Source of the DNA: Dehalococcoidales bacterium
Lineage (GTDB): Bacteria > Chloroflexota > Dehalococcoidia > Dehalococcoidales > UBA5760
Assembly (NCBI GenBank): GCA_028710655.1
Contig: JAQTTS010000118.1
Location: 1-6,526, forward strand
Direction: 5' to 3'
Length of the DNA: 6,526 bases
Program-made: the position numbers and the translations under genes
Notes under the pieces: generated by a model
What the model saw: only the letters and a program-made list of their open reading frames with translations
Told to the model about the DNA's origin: nothing
The model's database searches: none
Shown: positions 1 through 5,903 of the stretch, piece by piece
How positions within the stretch are numbered: the first letter of the stretch is position 1
How the letters are laid out: each line of letters begins with the position of its first letter

Positions 1-850
1 CGACCCGTTGTTCTTTACCAAAGGAGCGCCCAGCATAGTGTCTCTGCAGCTGGGGATGCTGTTCGGGGCGCAGGGTCCCAGCACCAGCGTCAACAGCCTC
101 TGTGCCAGCGGCGCCGATGCGATAGGGTGTGCCCTGAATTTCATCCGCCTGGGCTATGCCGACGTAATGATTGTCGCCACCTCCGATGCTTCCCTGGACG
201 AGATGACCATAGCTGCGCTCAGCGTGATAGGTGCCCTGAGCCGGGAACCGGACCCGGACAAGGCCTGCCGTCCTTTTGACCTTAACCGCAGCGGCTTTGT
301 TTACGGGGAAGGGTCCGGAGTGATGATACTGGAGAGCTACGAGCACGCTATGAAGAGGGGGGCGCCGGTTTTAGCCGAGGTAGCCGGGGCTGGCTGGACC
401 TTTGATGCCTATGATACTACCGCGCCCCAGCCGGGTACCGAGGCGATGGCGATGGGAATTGCCATCCGCAATGCCGGACTCAGGCCGGAGGATATCGACT
501 GTGTCAACGCCCACGGCACGAGCACCCGTCTCAATGATGTCAGTGAGACAAAGGCCATCAAGATGGTCTTCGGGGAACGGGCTTACCGGATACCGGTCAC
601 TGCCAATAAGTCCATGTTCGGTCATATGCTCTCTGCCGGCGGTATGGTTGAATCGATCGGTGTGGTAATGAGCATCAGTCACGGGATTATTCCACCTACG
701 ATACACTACGAGACGCCCGACCCTGAGTGTGATCTGGACTATGTGCCCAATGTGGCCCGCCGTGTCCAGGTAAATGCCTGTCTGAAGAACAGCTTCGGAC
801 TGGGCGGACAGAATTGCTGTCTCGTTTTTAAGAAGTTTGAGGAGGCTTAA
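1..850 (+). CDS. fabF: 3-oxoacyl-ACP synthase II (KAS II), 5' part missing
   Basis: This enzyme condenses malonyl-ACP with a growing acyl-ACP in cytoplasmic type II fatty-acid synthesis. The reading frame is open from the left edge (first full codon at base 2), so about 282 residues are present and roughly the first 130 of a usual 410-residue KAS II are missing. The catalytic triad is complete. The nucleophile Cys lies in NSLCASG (codon 101-103), the first His in NAHGTST (512-514) and the second His in KSMFGHMLSAGG (623-625). The glycine-rich C-terminal NSFGLGGQN motif is also present. The stop TAA is at 848-850. fabG follows after two bases, and its Shine-Dalgarno lies inside the last fabF codons, so the two are probably co-transcribed and translationally coupled. 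A specialised KS of the same fold cannot be excluded without the N-terminus, but the fabG neighbour favours housekeeping FabF. Confidence 0.9.
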   Translation, partial: DPLFFTKGAPSIVSLQLGMLFGAQGPSTSVNSLCASGADAIGCALNFIRLGYADVMIVATSDASLDEMTIAALSVIGALSREPDPDKACRPFDLNRSGFVYGEGSGVMILESYEHAMKRGAPVLAEVAGAGWTFDAYDTTAPQPGTEAMAMGIAIRNAGLRPEDIDCVNAHGTSTRLNDVSETKAIKMVFGERAYRIPVTANKSMFGHMLSAGGMVESIGVVMSISHGIIPPTIHYETPDPECDLDYVPNVARRVQVNACLKNSFGLGGQNCCLVFKKFEEA

Positions 851-852
851 GA

Positions 853-1608
853 ATGAGTAATAATGCATCTCTGGAGTTAGAGGGCAAGGTAGCGCTGGTA
901 ACCGGAGCTTCCCGCGGTATCGGTAGGGCCATTGCCCTGAAGCTTGCCAGCCGTGGTGCCCGGGTAGTGGTTAACGATGTCGTCAAGGAGACTGCCGAGG
1001 CAGTGGTTAAGGAGATAAATGAACGGGGTGGAGATGCCTTTGCCGTTGAAGCCGATGTTAGAGATAGCGAAGCTGTCAAGGCCATGTTGGACGAGGTAAC
1101 CGGCCGCTGGGAGAGGATCGATATTCTGGTCAATAATGCCGGTATCAACCGTGATACCCTGCTGCTCAAGATGTCCGATGAGGCGTGGGATGCTGTTATC
1201 GACACCAACCTCAGGGGTGCCTATACCTGTACCCGGTTTGCCCTGCGCACTATGATGAGGCAGCGGTGGGGGCGTATTATCAGCATGGCTTCCATCGCCG
1301 GTATCATGGGTAATGTCGGGCAGGCAAACTATGCGGCTTCGAAAGCGGGTATCATCGCCTTTACCAAGACTGTAGCTAAAGAAGTGGGTGCACTTAACAT
1401 AACTGCCAATGCCATCGCCCCGGGCTTCATTGTCACCGAGATGACGGACAGGGTGCCGCAAGAAGCAAGGGAGGCTATTCTTAAAATGACGCCGCTGAAA
1501 CGCTACGGTCAGCCGGAAGAGGTGGCCGAGCTGGTGGCTTTTCTGGCCAGCGAACGGGCCGCTTTTATCAGCGGGCAGGTTATTGCCATCGACGGTGGCA
1601 TTACCTAA
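853..1608 (+). CDS. fabG: 3-oxoacyl-ACP reductase (short-chain dehydrogenase)
   Basis: FabG reduces 3-oxoacyl-ACP to 3-hydroxyacyl-ACP, the step after condensation by FabF. The protein has 251 residues, normal for FabG. The classical SDR signatures appear in order: the dinucleotide-binding TGASRGIG at 17-24, NNAG at 94-97, and the active-site tetrad Asn119, Ser147, Tyr160 and Lys164 (YAASK). The C-terminal region ends in the usual FISGQ...DGG pattern. The ATG is supported by GGAGG at 841-845 with a 7-base spacer. Asp42 sits at the end of the second beta strand (VVVND), a position where an acidic residue usually disfavours NADPH, so NADH use is possible. A terminator follows 35 bp after the stop. 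An acetoacetyl-CoA reductase role is an alternative, though the fabF neighbour argues for fatty-acid synthesis. Confidence 0.9.
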   Translation: MSNNASLELEGKVALVTGASRGIGRAIALKLASRGARVVVNDVVKETAEAVVKEINERGGDAFAVEADVRDSEAVKAMLDEVTGRWERIDILVNNAGINRDTLLLKMSDEAWDAVIDTNLRGAYTCTRFALRTMMRQRWGRIISMASIAGIMGNVGQANYAASKAGIIAFTKTVAKEVGALNITANAIAPGFIVTEMTDRVPQEAREAILKMTPLKRYGQPEEVAELVAFLASERAAFISGQVIAIDGGIT

Positions 1609-1643
1609 TTCGAGTTATCCATTTCCGGGGGAAAGAAAGATGA

Positions 1644-1680
1644 TACGGACCGGCTTAAATACCCGGTCCGTAATATTTTT
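1644..1680 (+). terminator. Intrinsic terminator after fabG
   Basis: A perfect 10-bp inverted repeat (TACGGACCGG at 1644-1653 with CCGGTCCGTA at 1663-1672) encloses a 9-base loop and is followed on the plus strand by ATATTTTT. It closes the fabF-fabG transcript. On the minus strand the hairpin is followed only by a weakly T-rich stretch (TCATCTTTCTTT), so it may also partly stop the convergent membrane-protein gene. Confidence 0.88.
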
Positions 1681-1685
1681 GCCTT

Positions 1686-2177
1686 TTATCCGCCGCCCAT
1701 ACCGGGCAGACAGCCCTGACGACCGGCGCCGGGTCCCATCTGCTGCATGTTCGCCTTCAGCCATTCCTGGAGACCTTCCTTGCTCTTGGCCAGCGGCTCT
1801 TTCATCTTTTCCGTGTTTATTCCGGAGAGATAACTGGTTGTCTTGTACCTTTTGGCGGTATCCATCTGAAGGTTAAAATCCTCCGCCATTCTGAAGAAGT
1901 TGGTGACGCTGGTGCGTGTTGCCTCGTCGAGAAAACCGATCTTGTCCATGTTCCTTTGCCAGCTGCCTATCTTGAGCTTGGCGGGCCGCATCTGGGTATT
2001 TAACTGTTCCATAATTCTCTGGTTGCCGTGCAGGTCACTGAGAAGACCCATGACTATGTCTTGCGGGCTGTTCTCTGTTTTACGCCGACGCATAAAAATA
2101 CTGAATACGATCAGAACGATGAGTGGTATTATCAATGTCCACTGACTGGTGCCGCCCTCACCACCGAAAAAATCCAT
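1686..2177 (-). CDS. Small single-pass membrane protein of unknown function
   Basis: I do not recognise this 163-residue protein. Residues 1-13 are short and Gly-rich. Residues 14-29 form one hydrophobic segment (IIPLIVLIVFSIF), followed at once by RRRK, which predicts an N-out, C-in orientation with a cytoplasmic body. Residues 38-142 are hydrophilic and probably helical, with many Lys, Glu, Gln and Met. The tail from about 144 is rich in Gly, Met and Pro and ends GMGGG. The start is well supported by AAGGAG (2184-2189) six bases upstream of ATG, and there is a good promoter just before it. The TM-plus-basic start superficially resembles YajC, but the body is longer and lacks a recognisable YajC domain. 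The gene is monocistronic and convergent with fabG. The call as a real gene is firm; the function is unknown. Confidence 0.8.
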   Translation of the reverse strand: MDFFGGEGGTSQWTLIIPLIVLIVFSIFMRRRKTENSPQDIVMGLLSDLHGNQRIMEQLNTQMRPAKLKIGSWQRNMDKIGFLDEATRTSVTNFFRMAEDFNLQMDTAKRYKTTSYLSGINTEKMKEPLAKSKEGLQEWLKANMQQMGPGAGRQGCLPGMGGG

Positions 2178-2215
2178 ATAACACTCCTTCGATTGGAAAC
2201 AATGTGTAATGTCTT

Positions 2216-2244
2216 ATTAAAACAGATTATCTGGTATATGTCTA
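2216..2244 (-). promoter_or_regulatory. Sigma70-type promoter of the membrane-protein gene
   Basis: On the minus strand TAGACA (2244-2239, 5/6 to consensus) and TTTAAT (2221-2216, 5/6) are separated by exactly 17 bases. This predicts a start near 2209 and a leader of about 30 nt carrying AAGGAG. The -35 box overlaps the TAG stop codon (2242-2244) of the upstream methyltransferase gene, so the two minus-strand genes abut without a separate intergenic promoter region or visible terminator between them. Confidence 0.65.
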
Positions 2245-2895
2245 GTTACCCTTCCTGAGCAGCAGGCAAATATTGCGGGAGAAGAACTTGAGGCGGTGCC
2301 GGCAGGAGCTTTCCGGAAAGGCCCTCACCACTTCGAAGCCGGCCCGGCGGGCTAGTTTCTCCAGCTCCGGGTAAGAGAACAGGTAGTAGTAGCGCTGTAG
2401 TGTCATATCTCCGGTCCGCCAGGGTACGGTCACCTCTTTCGGCTTGAACCAGAAGCGGCGCTGCCACCGGTTCCATACCGTGACAAAAGCTTCCGCGCCG
2501 GGTTTGAGTACCCGCCACAGCTCTTCGAACGCCCTTCGCTGCTCTGCTTTCCCCTTGATATGGTGGTAGGTGGCTATCGAGATAGCCCGGTCGAAGCTCC
2601 GGTCGGCGAAGGGGAGGCAGCCGACGTCGGCCAGCAACAGGTTTACGGTGAGGTCAAACTTCCGGCAGTATTTTTGCGCTCCCTTTATCATCTCGGGGGA
2701 AAAGTCCACGCCGTAGAGCTCGAAGCCGCTACGGAAGGGGAGGAAGTCAGGGCCATGGGCACAGCCGAGATTAAGCAGCCTGCCCTGCCGCCACCTCTTC
2801 GCCAGCGCTTCCAGTTCGCCGGGGAAGATTGACCAGTGTCTGAAGTTATACCAGCCCGGCGCCAGCCGGTCAAAAACGTCTCTATTTGTTGCCAT
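2242..2895 (-). CDS. Trm9/ALKBH8-like class I SAM-dependent methyltransferase (putative tRNA U34 modification)
   Basis: The 217-residue protein has a class I methyltransferase fold. Motif I is LLNLGCAHG (40-48), the acidic SAM-ribose residue is Asp64 in GVDFSPEM, motif II runs from LAD (88-90) to about 113, and LKPG is at 130-133. Beyond the generic fold it shows features I associate with Trm9/ALKBH8: an N-terminal VFDRLAPGW (compare VYNEIAPHF in yeast Trm9), ISIATYHH at 105-112, a VTVWN strand, VPW at 157-159, RYYYLF followed by EL at 168-178, and a short C-terminal RNICLLLRK strand. Trm9 methylates the carboxyl of cm5U34 in tRNA to give mcm5U. The gene is divergent from elp3, whose product makes cm5U, with 35 bp between start codons, which supports this role. 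There is no clear ribosome-binding site. Alternatively it is a generic methyltransferase of quinone, lipid or natural-product type. The methyltransferase call is firm; the substrate is inferred. Confidence 0.85.
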   Translation of the reverse strand: MATNRDVFDRLAPGWYNFRHWSIFPGELEALAKRWRQGRLLNLGCAHGPDFLPFRSGFELYGVDFSPEMIKGAQKYCRKFDLTVNLLLADVGCLPFADRSFDRAISIATYHHIKGKAEQRRAFEELWRVLKPGAEAFVTVWNRWQRRFWFKPKEVTVPWRTGDMTLQRYYYLFSYPELEKLARRAGFEVVRAFPESSCRHRLKFFSRNICLLLRKGN

Positions 2896-2922
2896 AAGCC
2901 GTAATTTGCTAAACTTGTTATG

Positions 2923-2952
2923 AGTATACTATGAAGAAATCTACCAGGACAA
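2923..2952 (-). promoter_or_regulatory. Candidate promoter of the methyltransferase gene, inside the elp3 start
   Basis: On the minus strand TTGTCC (2952-2947, 4/6) and TATACT (2928-2923, 5/6) are separated by 18 bases. The predicted start near 2916 gives a leader of about 20 nt. The -10 box lies in the 8-bp palindrome AGTATACT (2923-2930), which directly precedes the elp3 ATG, so polymerase bound here would cover the first elp3 codons. The opposing elp3 promoter is less clear. A weak candidate is TTGTTG (2886-2891), an 18-base spacer and TAAACT (2910-2915). Confidence 0.4.
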
Positions 2953-4382
2953 TCTCCGGAGTTACTCCGCTGGCCGTGATGACCCGTCCGATGCAGTGTC
3001 CCGGCCGGTGCGTCTGCTGTCCTACCTATCCGGAGACGCCCCAGAGCTATACCCCCGAGTCGCCGGCGGTACTGCGGGCGATCAGCTGCGGATATGATGC
3101 GACGGAGCAAATCAGGCTGAGGCTGCGGGCGCTCTCCGCGATGGGGCATCCCACCGATAAGATCGAGCTGATTGTAATGGGGGGCACCTTTCTGGCCGCT
3201 CCGGTCGAGTATCAGTACCGGTTCATCAAGGACTGCTTCGATGCCCTGAACGGTACGGCTTCAGCCACCCTTGAGGAAGCCCAGCGTCTTAACGAAGAGT
3301 CGGGCTGCCGCTGCGTCGGACTCTGTATCGAGACCCGGCCCGACTGGTGCGGGCCCGAGGAGGCTGAACGGATGCTGGAGTTCGGTACCACCAGGGTGGA
3401 GCTCGGTGTCCAGGCTCTCGATGATGATATCTACCGTCTTATCCGCAGGGGGCACACCGTTTCCGATGTTATCCGGGCCACCGGACTGCTCAAGGGTTAC
3501 GGTTTTAAGGTGCACTACCACTGGATGCCGGGACTGCCCGGCTCGACTCCGCAGCTCGACCTGGAGATGGCGGGAAGGCTGTTTAACGATGCCGACTTCA
3601 GGCCGGACGGCTTAAAGCTCTATCCGACCATGGTGGTAGCCGGCACCGAGCTGGAGCAGTGGTACCGGCAGGGACGCTATCTGCCCTACGATGACGATAC
3701 CATGATCAACCTTATTGTCGATATCAAGTCGATCGTGCCCGGGTACGTTCGGATTTCTCGGGTGCTCCGAGATATTCCGGCCAAGTACATTGTCGGCGGC
3801 CTGAAGGACTCGCTGCGCGGCGAAGTCAGGCGGCGGATGAAGGAGCGGGGAATCGAGTGCCGCTGCATCCGGTGCCGTGAGTACGGACACCGCGCCCGGG
3901 ACGGGTGGGAAACGGGTGAACCCCGTATGGTGAGGACGGACTATTCCGCTTCCGGAGGCAGGGAGGTCTTCCTGTCCTTCGAGGATGATAATGAAACGCT
4001 CTTCGGACTGCTGCGGATGAGGGTGGTGGGACTACCGGACGGATTAAGACAGGGGTCTGCCATGATCAGGGAGCTTCATGTCTACGGGCCGGAGATTCCG
4101 CTCGGACAGCGCAGCCCGCAGGCGGCGCAGCACCGTGGTCTGGGCCGGGCCCTGCTTGCCGAGGCCGAGCGAATCGCCGCCGCCGATTTCGGGGTGCGGC
4201 AGATGGTGGTCTTAAGCGGGGTCGGTGCTCGAGAGTACTACCGTGCCGAGTTCGGCTACCGGGCGCAGGGTAGTTATATGGTCAGGGCTCTTCCCGGTGC
4301 TCAAGCTGGGCCAGCCTTGCCTCGCCGGTGCCGAAATGATGGGCGATCTCATGCCTCACCACCCTCTGTATCGTGTCCCTGA
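2931..4382 (+). CDS. elp3: Elp3-like tRNA uridine-34 carboxymethylase (radical SAM plus GNAT)
   Basis: Elp3 uses a SAM-derived radical and acetyl-CoA to form 5-carboxymethyl-U at tRNA wobble position 34. The protein has 483 residues. The radical-SAM part carries the iron-sulfur ligands Cys23, Cys27 and Cys30 (CPGRCVCC), PQSYTPESPA, MGGTF at 83-87, CIETRPD at 132-138 and HYHWMPGLPG at 195-204. A zinc-type cluster, CRCIRC, is at 310-315. The acetyltransferase part has RELHVYG (380-386), the acetyl-CoA loop QHRGLG (400-405) and SGVGAREYY (429-437). It lacks the long N-terminal extension of eukaryotic Elp3. The ATG at 2931 is the only start, because an in-frame TAA lies at 2910, and the Shine-Dalgarno is at best TGAG. 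The family normally ends near the YMV...L motif (449-454). Here 29 further residues (455-483) run antisense into the downstream metallopeptidase gene. Confidence 0.93.
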   Translation: MKKSTRTISGVTPLAVMTRPMQCPGRCVCCPTYPETPQSYTPESPAVLRAISCGYDATEQIRLRLRALSAMGHPTDKIELIVMGGTFLAAPVEYQYRFIKDCFDALNGTASATLEEAQRLNEESGCRCVGLCIETRPDWCGPEEAERMLEFGTTRVELGVQALDDDIYRLIRRGHTVSDVIRATGLLKGYGFKVHYHWMPGLPGSTPQLDLEMAGRLFNDADFRPDGLKLYPTMVVAGTELEQWYRQGRYLPYDDDTMINLIVDIKSIVPGYVRISRVLRDIPAKYIVGGLKDSLRGEVRRRMKERGIECRCIRCREYGHRARDGWETGEPRMVRTDYSASGGREVFLSFEDDNETLFGLLRMRVVGLPDGLRQGSAMIRELHVYGPEIPLGQRSPQAAQHRGLGRALLAEAERIAAADFGVRQMVVLSGVGAREYYRAEFGYRAQGSYMVRALPGAQAGPALPRRCRNDGRSHASPPSVSCP

Positions 4383-4659
4383 TTTCATCTTCATCTCGGC
4401 ACTCGGCCTCGATCGGTCCCTGGAAGATGGTTATCTTATCCGGTGCCACCAGCCCGTAGCCCCGCCCCCTTTCGATCAGCGGAAGGCCCTCGTAGAGTCC
4501 CAGCAGCGTGTGTCCCCGCTTCAGCCTGACGCTGTTCAGTTGCCTCCGTAACGGCCATTCCTCGACCACCACGTCGATGTTCTCTAGCCGGTCGGAGAAG
4601 TCGGCAGGCAGACGGGAGACTGCCTCCGCTACCAGTTCCTCGAATCTCGCCCTGTCCAT
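4282..4659 (-). CDS. Minimal zinc metallopeptidase family protein (minizincin)
   Basis: This 125-residue cytoplasmic protein matches the small 'metallopeptidase family protein' group in both length and pattern. It has FEELV...LP at the N-terminus, VVVEEWP at 30-36, LLGLYEGLPLIERGRGYG at 52-69, DKITIFQGPI at 74-83, and the zinc motif HEIAHHFG at 103-110. His103 and His107 are predicted zinc ligands, Glu104 the general base, and Glu113 fills the third-ligand place in the HExxHxxGxxE pattern. The family's substrate is not known to me. The ATG is supported by GGTGAG (4668-4673) with an 8-base spacer. It starts 30 bp after the S41 protease gene on the same strand, so the two probably form an operon. 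Its last 101 bases, including the zinc motif, overlap the end of elp3 on the opposite strand. Confidence 0.87.
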   Translation of the reverse strand: MDRARFEELVAEAVSRLPADFSDRLENIDVVVEEWPLRRQLNSVRLKRGHTLLGLYEGLPLIERGRGYGLVAPDKITIFQGPIEAECRDEDEIRDTIQRVVRHEIAHHFGTGEARLAQLEHREEP

Positions 4660-4689
4660 AGTCTTATCTCACCGTTCCCGGCCCGGGCT

Positions 4690-5820
4690 TCAGCTGCCGT
4701 CCTTAAGGTAGTCGACCGCCCACTCGATAGCCTCTTCACCTTCCGTCTCGATCTCGTAATCGGGGGTTATCCCCTGTCCTTCGATCAGCCGTCCGTTGGG
4801 GGTATACCAGCGGGCGAAGGTGATGTAAAGTCCCGAACCGTCGCTTAAGTGGCGCAGGATATTGACGCTGCCTTTGCCGAAGGTCTGGCTGCCGGCGATG
4901 GCGGCGCGGCCGTAGTCCTGCAGCGCTCCGGCCAGCACCTCGCTGCCGCTGGCGCTGTAGCTATCCACCAGAACGACCAGGGGCAGATTGGTGGTGACTT
5001 CATGCTCTACTACCGGCCGGGTGGTCCGTTTGCCTTGGCTGTCTACCACGCTGACGATATCACCCTCGGTAATGAAGCGGCTGGCGACATCGACTACCGC
5101 GGTCAGTGTGCCGCCCAGGTTCCGGCGCAGGTCCAGTATGATGCCGCGGGCGTTCTCTTGAATAAGGCTTTCCAGCGCCGAAAGCAGTTCGGCATCGGTA
5201 CGCCCGGAAAAATCGGTAATATTGATATAGGCGATATCCTCGATCATCCTGAAGTGGACGCTGGCCACTTCGATCTCATCCCGGACTACCGCTATCTCCA
5301 CCGGTTCGGTCTCGCCTTCGTGGAGTACCAGCAGATTTACCGTCGTGCCCTGCGGGCCGCGTACCAGGAGGACTGTCTCGACCAGGCTCATTGCGGAGAC
5401 GCTCTTGCCGTCGATCTCCAGCACCTCGTCGTTGGCCCGGAGCCCTGCCTTTTCCGCCGGTGAGTCGGGGAAGGGTGCTACAATGACGATACTGCCGTCG
5501 CTGGTCATGGTTACCGAAGCGCCGATGCCGTCGAATTTGCCTTCGAGTTCGCTCAAACTCAGCTGGTAGGCATCCGCATCCAGATAGGCGGTATAGGGGT
5601 CGTCCAGCGCCTCCACCATGCCCCGGATCGCCCCCTGGCGCAATGTTTCGGCATCCAGGCTGTCCTTTTCGACATAGTCCTTGAAGATGATATCCCACGC
5701 CTCGTTGATGGTGTCCGGCTCGGGACCGGTCGTGACTGTAATCAGAGCACAGCCGGCCGCCGGTACCAGGAGCAGGACGGTCATGATCAGTGCCGGAATA
5801 AACATTCTTATTTTTTTCAT
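4690..5820 (-). CDS. S41 family C-terminal processing protease with PDZ domain, probable lipoprotein
   Basis: This protease probably cleaves proteins at the outer face of the membrane. The 376-residue protein begins with KK, a hydrophobic stretch at 7-19 and AAGC at 21-24, a plausible lipobox with Cys24 as lipid anchor, although -3 is Ala rather than the usual Leu. An S41 N-terminal region follows (DPYTAYLD, 74-81). A PDZ domain spans about 95-168 (DGIGASV, SPAEKAGL, GDE-like NDEVLEIDG). The protease core has ILDLRRNLGG (228-237) and SYSASGSEVLAGALQDYGRA (287-306). The nucleophile is probably Ser291, which sits 25 residues before Lys316 in TFGKGSVN, the usual Ser-Lys spacing. The residue four after the Lys, normally Gln, is Asn320. 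The start has GGAG at 5831-5834 and its own promoter. It precedes the minizincin gene by 30 bp. Confidence 0.92.
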   Translation of the reverse strand: MKKIRMFIPALIMTVLLLVPAAGCALITVTTGPEPDTINEAWDIIFKDYVEKDSLDAETLRQGAIRGMVEALDDPYTAYLDADAYQLSLSELEGKFDGIGASVTMTSDGSIVIVAPFPDSPAEKAGLRANDEVLEIDGKSVSAMSLVETVLLVRGPQGTTVNLLVLHEGETEPVEIAVVRDEIEVASVHFRMIEDIAYINITDFSGRTDAELLSALESLIQENARGIILDLRRNLGGTLTAVVDVASRFITEGDIVSVVDSQGKRTTRPVVEHEVTTNLPLVVLVDSYSASGSEVLAGALQDYGRAAIAGSQTFGKGSVNILRHLSDGSGLYITFARWYTPNGRLIEGQGITPDYEIETEGEEAIEWAVDYLKDGS

Positions 5821-5840
5821 CGCTTTTTATCTCCGGGTAG

Positions 5841-5869
5841 ATTATAGTTGCGGTGCCCCGGGCGGGCAA
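5841..5869 (-). promoter_or_regulatory. Sigma70-type promoter of the S41 protease gene
   Basis: On the minus strand TTGCCC (5869-5864, 4/6) and a perfect TATAAT (5846-5841) are 17 bases apart. Transcription is predicted to begin near 5834, right at the GGAG (5834-5831) that serves the ATG at 5820. The mRNA leader would be only about 14 nt, with the Shine-Dalgarno at its extreme 5' end. Confidence 0.7.
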
Positions 5870-5903
5870 TAACCCTTTTAGCGGGCGCTGTTTTTAAGGG
5901 ACA

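Noticed and set aside
371..1461. Long open frames on the minus strand across fabF and fabG
   Set aside because: They are antisense to two strongly conserved genes, lack protein-like motifs and have no supported starts.
1644..1672. Hairpin after fabG as a fully bidirectional terminator
   Set aside because: The minus-strand side has only scattered T residues, so termination in that direction is possible but not well supported.
1686..2177. Identification of the membrane protein as the Sec accessory protein YajC
   Set aside because: Only the helix followed by basic residues is similar. The body is much longer and lacks a recognisable YajC pattern.
2920..2934. Four-codon mini-cistron (ATG AGT ATA CTA TGA) overlapping the elp3 start
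   Set aside because: It could couple translation, but it has no ribosome-binding site and is short enough to occur by chance.
3261..3890. Secondary open frames on both strands inside elp3
   Set aside because: They are by-products of a GC-rich coding region. The Elp3 frame is continuous and full of family motifs.
5873..5900. Weak hairpin (CCCTT/AAGGG with a small inner AGC/GCT) downstream of rnpB as a terminator
   Set aside because: The stem has only 5 bp with a large loop, and the following minus-strand sequence (TTATTG) is barely T-rich. Read-through from rnpB into the protease gene cannot be excluded.
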